This document shows positions 22,932 through 33,500 of a stretch of 64,000 nucleotides of DNA, piece after piece. Below the pieces are notes generated by a model, which ran no database searches, was not told where the DNA came from, and saw only the letters and a program-made list of their open reading frames with translations. The first letter of the stretch is position 1. The number at the start of each line of letters is the position of its first letter. Location: contig JBANSL010000017.1 in the NCBI GenBank assembly GCA_037127255.1, forward strand, positions 46,943,745 through 47,007,744, given 5' to 3'. Source of the DNA: Persicaria tinctoria. Taxonomy: Eukaryota; Streptophyta; Magnoliopsida; Caryophyllales; Polygonaceae. The position numbers were made by a program, and so were the translations under genes.

Positions 22932-24092
22932 AAATAAATAGGCAAAATTACATAAAACCACCCTTTAAATATGCTCTTTTGACCAAAACCACCCCTTAAA
23001 ATTAAAATTGCAGAAAACCAACCCTTAAACCTAATCCGTTAGCAGTTCACCACCCAATGTTCAATTTCCATTTCAAGTCTGTTAAAAGGTATGAAATTAC
23101 ATTTTTACCCCTTGATTTTACTATTATTTTATTCCTAAAGGGCATGAAGTAAAGGAAAGGGAAGGGTTATAAACAATGCCCTCTCTTATGATCAGAAACC
23201 ATCTACAACTGGTCGATATCTCTCCATGCTAATTCTCATAGGTGTCTCCCCTGGTTATACATATTACTTAAATCAATTAATTAATTGATTTAACAAATCA
23301 TTGGGATTTGACTTACCAATCATATAATCCAATTAGGTTAGATTAAGAGATTGTGGAATTGGTTAAGGCTGAGAAATTGTACAGTTGAGTTTATTTTGTG
23401 AGAAATTGGTCTGATTGAGGACTCAAATCGTTCCTGGGTGAGTCGAGGAGGGGGAGATAGAAACATCGTTCGCCCACGGCGACGAAATTCGTGACAAGAA
23501 TACGGAGCATGAGTTGAAGAATTTTATGGAAATAAATAGGGGAAATTGCAGAAAACTACCCTTTAAATATGTTCTTTTGCACAAAACCACCCCTTAAAAT
23601 TAAAATTGCAGAAAATCACCCCTTAAACCTAATCTGTTAGCAATTCACCACCCAATGTCCAATTTCCATTTCAAGTCTGTTAAAAGGTATGAAATTACAT
23701 TTTTACTCCTTGATTTTACTATTATTTTATTCCTAAAGGGCATAAAGTAAAGGGAAGGGAAGGGTTATAAACAATGCCCTCTCTCATGATCATCAACCAT
23801 CTACAAGTGAACGATATCTCTTCATGCAAATTCTCATAGGTGTCTCCCCTAGTTATACATATTAGTTAAATCAATTAATTAATTGATTTAACAAATCATT
23901 GGGATTTGGCTTACCAATCATATAATCCAATTAGGTTAGATTAAGATATTGTGGAATTGGTTAAGGATGAGAAATTGTACAATTGAGTTTATTTTGTGAG
24001 AATTTGGCCTGATTGAGGACTCAAATCGTTCATGGGTGAGTCGAGGATGGGGAGATAGAAACATCGTTCACCCACGGTGACATGGGTGAACG
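22897..24092 (+). repeat. 598-bp tandem duplication including MULE end and flank
   Basis: 22897-23494 and about 23495-24092 are near-identical, beginning with CAAGAATACGGAGCATGAG. Each unit contains flanking DNA, the AAATAAATA target site, the MULE left end and internal sequence, so the duplication happened after insertion. The copies differ by scattered substitutions. Confidence 0.88.
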
Positions 24093-24615
24093 GATTTGTA
24101 ACAATGGCGCTTGGGCGGATTGCAGATGCGGGGTAGGAGTTCAGCCGGATGCTATCAGGCAATTATTATACATCTCCCTCCTTGTCTCCTCTTCGTGTGC
24201 CAGACGGTGTTCAACAACAACATTCGGGGGGTTTGGGGGCTAGTGACTACATTATCCAGACAAAGAAGTACATGTTGATTGCTCTCGTGAATTTGCAATT
24301 TTTATTTTGGAAGTCATGAATCTGCAATTTGAAGGCTTGAAGCTCCACATCTACGAAAGAGAAAGGCCAAAGAGAAAAGGGATTTTAATTTTTTTATGCC
24401 TTTTATCTTCATGCTCTTTAGGAATAAAATAATAGTAAAATAAAGGGATAAAAATGTAAGTTCATACCTTTTAACATACTTAAAATGGAAATTGGACATT
24501 GGGTGGAGAATTGCTAACGGATTAGGTTTAAGAGGTGGTTTTCTGCAATTTCAATTTTAAGTGGTGGTTTTGTACAAAAGAGCATATTTAAATGGTGGTT
24601 TTTTGCAATTTCGCC
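22941..24615. mobile_element. Mutator-like element (non-autonomous) with 9-bp target duplication
   Basis: Left end GGCAAAATTACATAAAACCACC and right end (inverted) GGCGAAATTGCAAAAAACCACC form TIRs of over 200 bp, with a matching left-end copy also at 23539. AAATAAATA flanks both sides (22932-22940 and 24616-24624), the 9-bp target size of Mutator elements. No transposase is visible. The left half exists twice because of a 598-bp tandem duplication. Confidence 0.88.
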
Positions 24616-24624
24616 AAATAAATA

Positions 24625-25660
24625 TCAAGTTAGAAGAATTCAGAATTGGAGAGTAGCAGCAAAAGGCCACGCCAATTATAAGAGGGTATGTTTTTGTGAC
24701 TTTGATTAATAGAATCAAAGGGAGAGATTTATTATATTTTTAAACAAATGAGTTGGTTTTTTTTTCAACATAAGCTCTAGTGTGTATTACAACCTTCAAT
24801 ACACAAGTAAAATGTTCACACTTAATTTTCATAAACACCAAATCACTAACAAATCTATTTATAGTCCAATCCACAAAGGTGGTCATCTGAATACAGTTCA
24901 GTAAACAACATTTATACCCAATATATTTTAAATTACCATAGATCATGAATAAGTCACCACAAAGCTTACAACCAAGATAACAGTTGAGCCAGAAGAGACA
25001 TAGAACCGCCGACAACACCAAAGGGACAAATTTGAGTTCTTCTATAACCATGATTCTTCGCTTGATTTTCCTGGCAGCAAAGCATTGTCGATATAGAACA
25101 GCACCAACCTAGAGGCTTGAGGAGAATAAACCCCTCAGAGGAGTGCTCTCCTCCGGAGTGGGATTTGGGGCCCTTTCGGGGGGTGTTTAATGGATTGGCG
25201 ATAGCCGCGACATCCATGTGTTGTTTACCTTTATCATCTCCTGCCGAGCTCAACTCAGACAAAAAACAGACAACTTTATTATTAGATTTTTTGATGAACA
25301 AAAGAAGGGAAATAGAAGGAAAGGGAAGAGAGGTTTGAAGTCTCAACCCAGCTAACCTAGCCCTCGAAAGAAACCGAGAAAAGGAGAGAGAAAGAAGAAG
25401 ATTGAGATCTGGAAACGCACCACACCTCCAACCAGGCTGTGCGAAGTGCCAATGACGAAAGGCCTCCGCGAAGCACACCACCGCACTGCGCAGCACCACC
25501 CCCACAACCGACGAGTCTCTTTTTTCCTCTTTCTGAAATTTTTCCCCACCAACCCAAATTGACGACAACCGAATTCGGTACAGTCAGGAAGGCGATCACC
25601 AATCTTGCAATCTACGTGAGTCACCCGGAAAGCCTAAGTGAGAGGAGAAGAAAGTTGCTC
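24625..25660. other. Intergenic DNA with unassigned open frames
   Basis: A 200-codon minus frame (25568-24966) overlaps other long frames in the same GC-rich stretch (25352-25678). I recognise no domain, and its composition (Leu/Ser-rich blocks) fits an exon-like 5'UTR or transposon cargo rather than a conserved protein. No start, splice or neighbour evidence supports a gene. Confidence 0.35.
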
Positions 25661-25666
25661 AAAGGA

Positions 25667-25852
25667 TCAAAGCAGTAAGAGAATGTCCGTCGTGAGCATC
25701 TCGATTTTCCATGGGCAGGACCCACTATCACCTTCAATGTGGATATTAGATAAACTCAACTCCTTCGCCATCTGAATGCTCAAAAAAAGTCCCATTGTTT
25801 CCATCATGAGCAGTGAACTGAGTGTAAGCTTGCTAGCTGCCTCCGTAGCCAA
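25667..25852 (-). pseudogene. LINE RNase H fragment
   Basis: Minus frame with IQMAKELSLSNIHIEGDS followed by CPWKIEML, matching the middle catalytic segment of plant LINE RNase H (compare IYIEGDSS and CPWEIELI in the LINE at 17500). Only about 60 residues remain. Confidence 0.65.
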
Positions 25853-26919
25853 TCAGCGAACCCATATGTTTGCGTACACCCCTCCTTCTCAACTAAGTTA
25901 AAGTTTAGCTCAACCGATCATACATGGGTGACATTTGGAGGAAGGACTAAAGATCCAGTCTCACCAGCCCACCAACGACAGTATGAAAGCAACCTCTTAA
26001 ACGAGGGTTTTTTGTATCCAGTGAGCATTAGTTAGAGCCATGGTGAGCGATTTAATCTTTTTTTGGAGCAAGTTAAAAGTTATCTTTGTAATAAATTTTT
26101 CGGAAATTTCGCGAGGTACCCCTAGGGTATTGCAATTTTCGTGAGGTATACAACTCTTTTGCATATTTCGCGTGGTGCCCTTGACATTTAGGTATATTTC
26201 GCGTCGTGCCCTTCTCACGTTACAGTTAATGGGTAGCAAGGGGTCTGTTAGTTTTAATTAAAAAAAAAAGGAAAAAGAAAGAACAGATGGGGGGATTGAA
26301 CAAAGAAGACGACACAGAGTGACATAACGACTCAGACTCAGAGAAGACAAAGAGAAGGCAACGCATGTTTGATCCTCTACACAGAAAAGTGAATCACACC
26401 AGTGGCACACCTATTGGAATCTAGAGGTGGAGTCCGACCGAAGAAGGTATGTATTTGAAGTTTTCGAAAATTATGGTTTTGAGTTTTGGGGTTTCGAATT
26501 TGGGGTTTTTTCGAAAGAAGGTATGTTCAATCAAATTTTTGAGTTATAACAGCAACTAAATGTTTTTGCTTCCTTTCTCTTGCATTATTACCTGTTGAGC
26601 ATCTTCAATTTGAAGGATAGGGATTGATTTGACTTTTTAGGGTTATAGAGGTACAAAAAACTGGGTTTGTTTTTTAATTGGATGCAATACGATAGTAAGT
26701 AGGAGTAGCTGACCACTCTTCTGGTAGATAAATAACTTTTCTTGGGTTATATTCCTTCCCAAATTTGTCAAGGATGAATGAAATTTGTCATTTTTCTGTA
26801 GACTTGGGTGCTAGTTGTTGTATTGGTAATCTAGCAATTAGGGAAACAGGAGGGAACACCAAGGCAGAAAGGCTCATACGAACTCAGTCAGCTATCACTT
26901 TGGTTTACTTCATTTGTAG

Positions 26920-27589
26920 GCAGGGAGAGAGAGGATAAGTGAGAGGATGAAGTTGTTGCAAGCCCTTGTTCCTGGTTGTGACAAGGTGGGCTACCTTGAT
27001 AAAAGGAAAAAAAAAAACAACTTAATTTGGTTTATGTGATGTGATGATCTTAATTTGATGTGGGTCTGTATGTGACTGGAAAGGTCACCAGCCCGCCATG
27101 TTGGATGAAATTATACATTATGTGAGGTCTCTTCAAACCCAAGTTGATGTAAGTACCTAATTTCACTTAACCAAAACAATTACTCCGTATAATCCTTTTT
27201 GGGAGTTTCATCAATTCACTCATCTTAACTTAAAATTACTTCCTCAAAATGTCTGAGCAGTTCCTTTCAATGAAGCATACCTCTCTGAATCCCATGGTGT
27301 ACAACTTTGGTGTAGACCTTGATGCCATTTTGTTTGGTCAACAACGGGTACACAATTTCTCTTTCATTTTTATGATATCGATTGACCTGATTTTGACTTG
27401 AGTCAAACCCAAAAAATGTCATTATTTTGGCATATTGTCACACTTTGCACTAATTTTGTACAGGCTTTGAACAACAGTACGGCACCACCGGTGGGTTCAC
27501 TACAACAAAGCAACGCCGCAGCAACCACCAGCATACCAACGCTCTTACATCAGCAAGTGCAAAGAGGAGCAACCCCATCCTATCCAGAG
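26920..27589 (+). pseudogene. Captured bHLH transcription factor fragment, four exons
   Basis: Exon 1 (26920-26985) encodes RERISERMKLLQALVPGCDK, helix 1 of the bHLH domain. Exon 2 (27072-27148) encodes MLDEIIHYVRSLQTQVD, helix 2. Exon 3 (27261-27347) has FLSMKHTSLNP, the start of the following conserved region. Exon 4 (27464-27589) is a Gln/Ala/Thr-rich tail. Exons are bounded by recognisable GT/AG sites at the positions usual for the plant subfamily that includes BPE, CIB and related factors. Exon 2 carries an 11-bp insertion (27083-27093, GTCACCAGCCC) that shifts the frame and an altered acceptor. There is no basic-region start upstream, so it cannot encode a normal factor. Confidence 0.82.
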
Positions 27590-28057
27590 GTACAAATAAC
27601 TACTTCCAAAAATATATATCGTTTTGACATTTTGTTACGTATTTTAATAATCTAAAAACTATATAAAATATAGTATGTGGTTTGAATGTAAGGAGTTATG
27701 ACAACATAAGTCTTCATTCATGGCTACAACCTATGGGAGAATGTGAATGCAGGTTGCAAAACAAGCCGAAATGGATGCATGTTGCAAAACAGAAAACAGA
27801 AATATAGTAGTATAAATGCAAAATTGGGAAGATTGAATCTGTCGAGTGCATTGAAAAATATGTCTGTGCAAGATTGAATTGGGAAGCACTGAAGCTAAAG
27901 GATTGTATTGCATATCTTAAATTTGTAAGTCAAAGAATTGAATTTCTGTTATTCAAACTGGTAGTTTGTGAAGGGGTTTCGCTGGTCATGTTTAATTACG
28001 AGTTCACAAGAATATGATATAAAAGAGCCTTGTATCTAATGATTTATAAGAATTTTA

Positions 28058-28129
28058 AGTCTATTAGCTCAAATGGTAGAGCGATGCGTGCTCATGCACC
28101 AAGATACGGGTTCAAATCCCGTATAGGCT
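28058..28129 (+). tRNA. tRNA-like sequence (plus copy)
   Basis: 7-bp acceptor AGTCTAT/ATAGGCT, D arm GCTC-AAATGGTA-GAGC and T arm ACGGG-TTCAAAT-CCCGT are all well formed and act as A and B box promoters. The anticodon arm is not: GTGC-TCAT-GCAC gives a 4-nt loop and no 7-nt anticodon loop pairs. No CCA is encoded. I call it a tRNA-like or pseudo-tRNA gene; identity cannot be assigned. Confidence 0.55.
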
Positions 28130-28336
28130 TTCACGTATGATTATATGTAGTTTTTTCCCCACATAACTAAGTGCTTACTATTTTTTTTATAAGATGAAGA
28201 ATCAGAGCTTGAAAAAATAGCCCTTTAAAACAACTATCAGGTCTATCACCCATCAGAACAGATATAATCACAAAACAAAAACAAAATTTTGACTTTAATT
28301 CATTAATCGTAAAGTAGTCACAAAAAAACAAATTGT

Positions 28337-28405
28337 AGCCTATGTGGGATTCGAACCCACATCAATGTGTACAACACATTACTCTACCATTTGAGCTAAT
28401 AGGCT
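28337..28405 (-). tRNA. tRNA-like sequence (minus copy)
   Basis: Acceptor AGCCTAT/ATAGGCT pairs perfectly, D arm GCTC-AAATGGTA-GAGT and T arm GTGGG-TTCGAAT-CCCAC are intact. A stem AATGT/ACATT with loop GTTGTAC would read anticodon TGT (Thr) but position 26 is then missing and the variable loop is only 3 nt. The acceptor and D arm match the plus copy 207 bp away almost exactly. Possibly transcribed by Pol III; decoding ability is doubtful. Confidence 0.55.
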
Positions 28406-29951
28406 AATTCAGTTAGACAAAAAGGAATTGATCGACTGGTTATGTACGTTTCATCAATATCCAATGTAAAATGGTACTTCCCGGGTAAGTCAAGTACACT
28501 TTTGTGACTGTGCTCAAATAATAGAACTTGCAATATAAAGGAATAACGTCAAATGATTGATTATGATTCATATGTACAATCCATAAATAGAGTAACTCTT
28601 CAATCTTCGAGAGGTAAATAATTCAATGTGTTCAAGAAAACTTATATGCTTTTTTCATGGATTTTTTACAAGTTGTCTTTAGGTTCTATTTCATGTTGAT
28701 TCACATTGAGACAGTATTCAGTGCATAATTGCTATAGTTCGTAGTTGCTCCCAAGTGCAGACCTGTGAAAGCAATCATAAAAATGCCAAAATGAATTTTT
28801 TTTCACAAGTTCAGACCTACAAGCTATGACAGCAAGCAACTATAAGCTCAATGCAAGCATTCAAGTGCATAATTCATTAATTCCTTTGTGCTTATTAACC
28901 ATGAAAGTAATCCTCTAGATGGTTACCCACTTACCATTGCTTACCTTGCTAAATGGGTAGCAACAAGTAATGTTCAGTATGACAGCAACATAAACAAAAT
29001 AAAAGTGCTCAATATGACAATAAATAATGAGGCATTTGAACAATAGTCAACAAAATAAGTATCCAATTCCATGTGTTGTAAGCTATCAGCTAATTCTTAG
29101 GGTTTTATAAGCATACCCTCATTCAATCGAAACACAAGAAGCAAACATACCATCTATTTCATAAACAAACAGACCCTATGCACACAGAAACAAACACACC
29201 CTCCTTCAATCGAAAAACAACAAGCAAACAGAGTTTCATAAACAGACAGGCCCTCAGTTTCACATCCAATTCCAATTGCACACATAAACAAGAAGCAAAG
29301 ATTCAAATCGGAAATCATAACCCCCAAATCCCCAAATTCCCCAATTCCTGAATTCAGACGCAGAAACAGACCCTCGGTTTCAATTCTTCCCCAATTCGAG
29401 CAGGAGCAGCCTCACCCCTAACCCCCAAAGCCTCACCTGCTCGAAGGACGATTAGTAGAGGATTCGGTACCTAATCACCTGCCTCACCCCTAACTCCCTA
29501 ACCCCCAAATCCCCAAACCCTAGATTATGGTTCATATACTCACTGGCTTGGCAGAGTCGGTCGCCCTTCGAGCAGCAGCAACAACGTTCTTTCTAGACAC
29601 ATCAGCTCCGATCTAGCCTTCGAGGAGCGGATCCGAGCAGGCGAGCAGCACCTTCTTCTCCTGTTCGAGCAGCGCTATCCTTCTTCGCATTCTTGCTCTC
29701 TCTTCGCCCTCTCGTCTGTTCTCCGGCCTTTCTTTCTTCTTTTTTTTTTTCTTTTTTTAACAGCAAACTAACGGAGAAACGCCAGGGCTGTTAAAAATTA
29801 ACCGGAAAGGGCACGAGGCGAAACACTTGAAAACCACAGGGGCACCACGCGAAATATGCAAAAGAGTTGTATACCACGCGAAAATTGCAATACCTCAGGG
29901 GTACCTCGCGAAATTTCCGTAATTTTTTTTTGATTAGTTATGTTTGTAATA

Positions 29952-30186
29952 CTCCCTCCGTTCCAAAATAGATGGTCTTTTGTTTTTTGACACGTTTTTT
30001 AAGGAGTGAAAAACTCTATAAAATATTATTTTTTTAATTAAAATTTTTATACTATTTGATACTTATTACTAATAAGTATCTAATTATATAAATAAAATTA
30101 ATTAAAAAATAATATTTCACGTAGTTTTTCGCTTCTTAAAAAGCGTGCCGAAAAGTAAACGACCATGTATTTTGGAACGGAGGGAG
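29952..30186. mobile_element. Stowaway MITE (Tc1/mariner)
   Basis: 235 bp with ends CTCCCTCCGTTCC and (inverted) CTCCCTCCGTTCC, the Stowaway signature, and TA on each side (29950-29951, 30187-30188). AT-rich core, no coding capacity. It sits 319 bp before the start codon of the C2-domain gene and 32 bp from the Pack-MULE end. Confidence 0.95.
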
Positions 30187-30189
30187 TAA

Positions 30190-30504
30190 ATGAGTGAGTT
30201 GAATATTCAATTTAGTTCCTCCTGAGATTCGTTTTTTGTTTTCCATCTTCAACTCGGTTTTGTTTGTTTCTTCCCACCGTCTATCCCCCTTGTTTCTGCA
30301 CCATTACTCGTCTCTCCGAACGCCGATCAGATCACCGGTTGTCTCTCTCTTACCCCCCTCCCTCCCGCCGGGAATGGAAGCTGAATTCTAGGTAATGGAG
30401 GATCGATTCCTACAAGTTTTTTTAATTCATCTCTCGATTTCACGTATTCATCAAGAAATTTGTAAATTCCCCAGGCTATGAATAAGGAGGAGAAAAATTA
30501 AGCC
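30190..30504 (+). promoter_or_regulatory. Promoter/5'UTR of the SMP-C2 gene with leader intron
   Basis: CT-rich leader sequence (30285-30370) typical of plant 5'UTRs. A probable leader intron runs 30392-30474 (GTAATGG...TCCCCAG), leaving a short exon before GCCATGGCG. All DNA further upstream for 4 kb is transposon sequence, so the native promoter is at most a few hundred bases or lies within those elements. I see no clear TATA box. Confidence 0.5.
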
Positions 30505-33500
30505 ATGGCGGTAACAGATATTTCTATAATCTACCACATAGCGGTTTTGCTGTTGTTCCTCTGGGCTCTGAATTCCTTCAATCATGGACATCCCGTTTTC
30601 TACGTTCTCTCTTTCGTCTATTTGTACATGGTTCGAATACCCTCCTTCACCTTCTCCTCTTCCTCTCTATCCATTTTTTTCATCAATTTTGATCCAGTAA
30701 TTTGTTTTCCGAACTTGCAGGTTCATCAGCGCTATATTATGAGATTAACTAGGAAGTTGCAACATGAAGAAAGAAGAAGAGCTAATCAACGAAGGGTTTG
30801 TAATCTTAATAGGAGCAAATTTTGTTTTTCAATTTAGTTGTTTGTATCCAAATAGGGAGTGCGTTTCATTCCTTCAGGTGCTGTTGGATTCTGAAACTGT
30901 GCGGTGGCTGAATCATGCCGTGGCAAAGATTTGGCCTCTTTGTTTGGAAGATATTGTTTCTCAGAAGCTGTTCCTCCCTATTATACCTTGGTTTTTGGAG
31001 AAATACAAACCATGGACTGTCGTACGTATGATTTACTCTTTATGCCTTGATTTCATTTTTGCCAGTTCACACAATTCAGCTCTTTATTTGTAGTTGATTA
31101 GACATTCAAACAAGAGCAAGCTTTTTGTTGGTTGCGATCCAATTTTCAGGGATTTGAATATTTCTAGTACAACTGGCAACTTAGGTGAAGTGCATTTCAT
31201 CCTAGCTTGCTATTTAGAGATCAACATATGTGAAATTTGTAAACAAACAAACTATTAGGATGTATGCATATTTGGTTTTTTTTATTGATGGAAGTTGTTC
31301 GGTTTTCATAATCACTCAAGTGAGATGTTTATCTGAGTGGCCATGTGGTTTGAATGATGAAAGCTCCTCATTCATGGTGTGGATACTAACATGCTTTAGT
31401 AGACCATCTTGTATACTGCTTGAGTTGAAGGCTTGGTATTTGTAACACCTATAATTGGAAAGAATCTAGGAACATCTCCTGATTGTCTGTAGATGACATG
31501 ACAATATTAGTGAAACCATGAGTGTAGGTAGATCAATAACTATAAGCATAGGCATGAAAATATGTTTTATTTGGCTAGATGATTATTTCTCAAGTTGGTC
31601 TTTTATGTCTTTTATTTTGAATGATCTTCCAGGTAACATGTTTAATATGGCTTGTTTAATGTTCAGAAAAGAGCTGCAATTCAACATCTATATTTGGGTA
31701 GGAACCCGCCAATGTTCACAGAAATGAGGGTTCTTCAAGAATCTTCAGATGATGATCACTTGGTATGCCAGCTATGTAGAACATCCTTTTGTCCAATATT
31801 TCAATACATCATGTTTTCTCTAGCATCTGGATGCATGACAATTCTACGAACATAGGTGTTGGAGCTAGGAATAAATTTTTTGACAGCAGATGATATGAGT
31901 GCAATACTTGCTGCAAAACTTCGAAAGAGAGTGGGGTTGGGGATCGTGGCCAAGATGCACATGACAAGTTTGCATGTTGAAGGAAAGGTGAGTATGTTGT
32001 TTCTACTATATTTCATGTAATGTTAAATATTTTTCCAGAAGATGAATGCTGTGAAATCTAGAAATGTGAAGCCCTGGGTTCCATGTTGAGCTCGAACTTT
32101 ACATCCATTGATTTAAACAAGGCAGGCATTTATGTAGCTTGTTTTGTTAGTTATTCTCAATCTTAATATTAATTTTATCAAATACTGAGCACTAATCTAT
32201 TTTAGTTGTTTAAATTAATGCCATACAGTCTCTCAATAAAAAAATTAAACACATAAACAAGCTTAATTACTTAGAGAAATTTATTTTTGTTATTTATAAA
32301 TTCGTATTCTGAAGGATTCTGAATAAGGAGTTAGTTGTGATCACTCCTCTTTAAATATAGGTTCTAGTTGGGGTGAAGTTCATGAGCAAGTGGCCATACA
32401 TTGATCGTTTGCGCATTTGTTTTGCTCAACCACCATACTTTCAGATGACTGTCAAACCTCTCTTCAATCATGGGGTTGATGTCACAGAGCTTCCTGGGGT
32501 TGCTGGGTGGCTGGTAACTTTTCGTTGCTAATCGAATTATTTTGTCTGCCTTTGGTACTATCTATCAGCTTCTGACATTAAATTTCACCTCTTATTCCTT
32601 TCTGGGATCAGGACAACCTTTTGGCTGTTGCATTTGAGCAAACACTTGTTGAGGTTAGTTCATTATTTTCTTTCTGTGTATTGCTGCATATATGATATTG
32701 CATAGCATCAATGAAGTACTCCACAATTCTATAATAAATTAGCTGGTTCGGTTGATAACTGAAGGTCGGTAATTTTTGCAGCCGAATATGCTGGTTGTTG
32801 ACATGGAGAAGTTTGTATCACCACAGAAAGGTGGTTATTGACTGATAATTTTTTTAATTACTTACCGTTATGTTGTATTATTTACAGCTTCATGGATTGG
32901 TTAGAGATTGCATAGGTTTTATGGAGTAGTGGTGATGCTTCTACTGTCTGAATGAAATGTTAAAGCCATTGTGGAAAGCTATCCTTCTTTCTCTCTGTCT
33001 AAGTGAGCTTGTGTGTCTTAGATTGTGTTTTAGATAAGGAAAACTGTTCTTGAACTTAATTGACAGTTTTGTGTTTGTTGGCTAGCTGTTTTCATCTGGC
33101 ATAACTAATGAATCTGCTGCAATGCAGAAAATTGGTTCTCTATGCTCGTCAAGGAGCCTATTGCATATGCAAAGGTGGAAGTTATCGAAGCATTAAATAT
33201 GAAACCGTCGGATCTTAATGGTTTGTACTTAGTAGTGATATTATTTATCATCTTCTGCAGATATTGCTTGCTTCAGTTCGGTAACTTTCCATGGTCATCC
33301 TGCAGGTATGTCTGATCCATATGTGAAAGGCCAGCTTGGTCCTTACAAATTTAAGACTAGGATTCAAAAGAACACACTCGATCCAAAATGGTACGAGGAG
33401 TTTAAAATTCCCTTGTGCTGTTGGGAATCTGACAGTGTTATGACTATTGAAGTTTGTGACAAGGACACTATTGTTGATGACCGTCTGGGGTTCGTCCCTA

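Larger units (their letters stand above)
26101..29919. mobile_element. Pack-MULE carrying bHLH exons and tRNA-like sequences
   Basis: Terminal inverted repeats of about 130-190 bp: left CGGAAATTTCGCGAGGTACC, right the inverse with few differences, both continuing through TTTTGCATATTTCGCGTGGTG. Flanks TAAATTTTT (26092-26100) and TAATTTTTT (29920-29928) match at 8 of 9 positions, as expected for an aged Mutator target duplication. It is 3819 bp, has no transposase, and its cargo includes four exons of a bHLH gene with introns, so it was copied from genomic DNA. Confidence 0.88.

Noticed and set aside
24966..25568. A 200-codon minus-strand protein gene
   Set aside because: No domain, skewed composition, equally long frames on the other strand, and no gene context; kept only as an unassigned frame.
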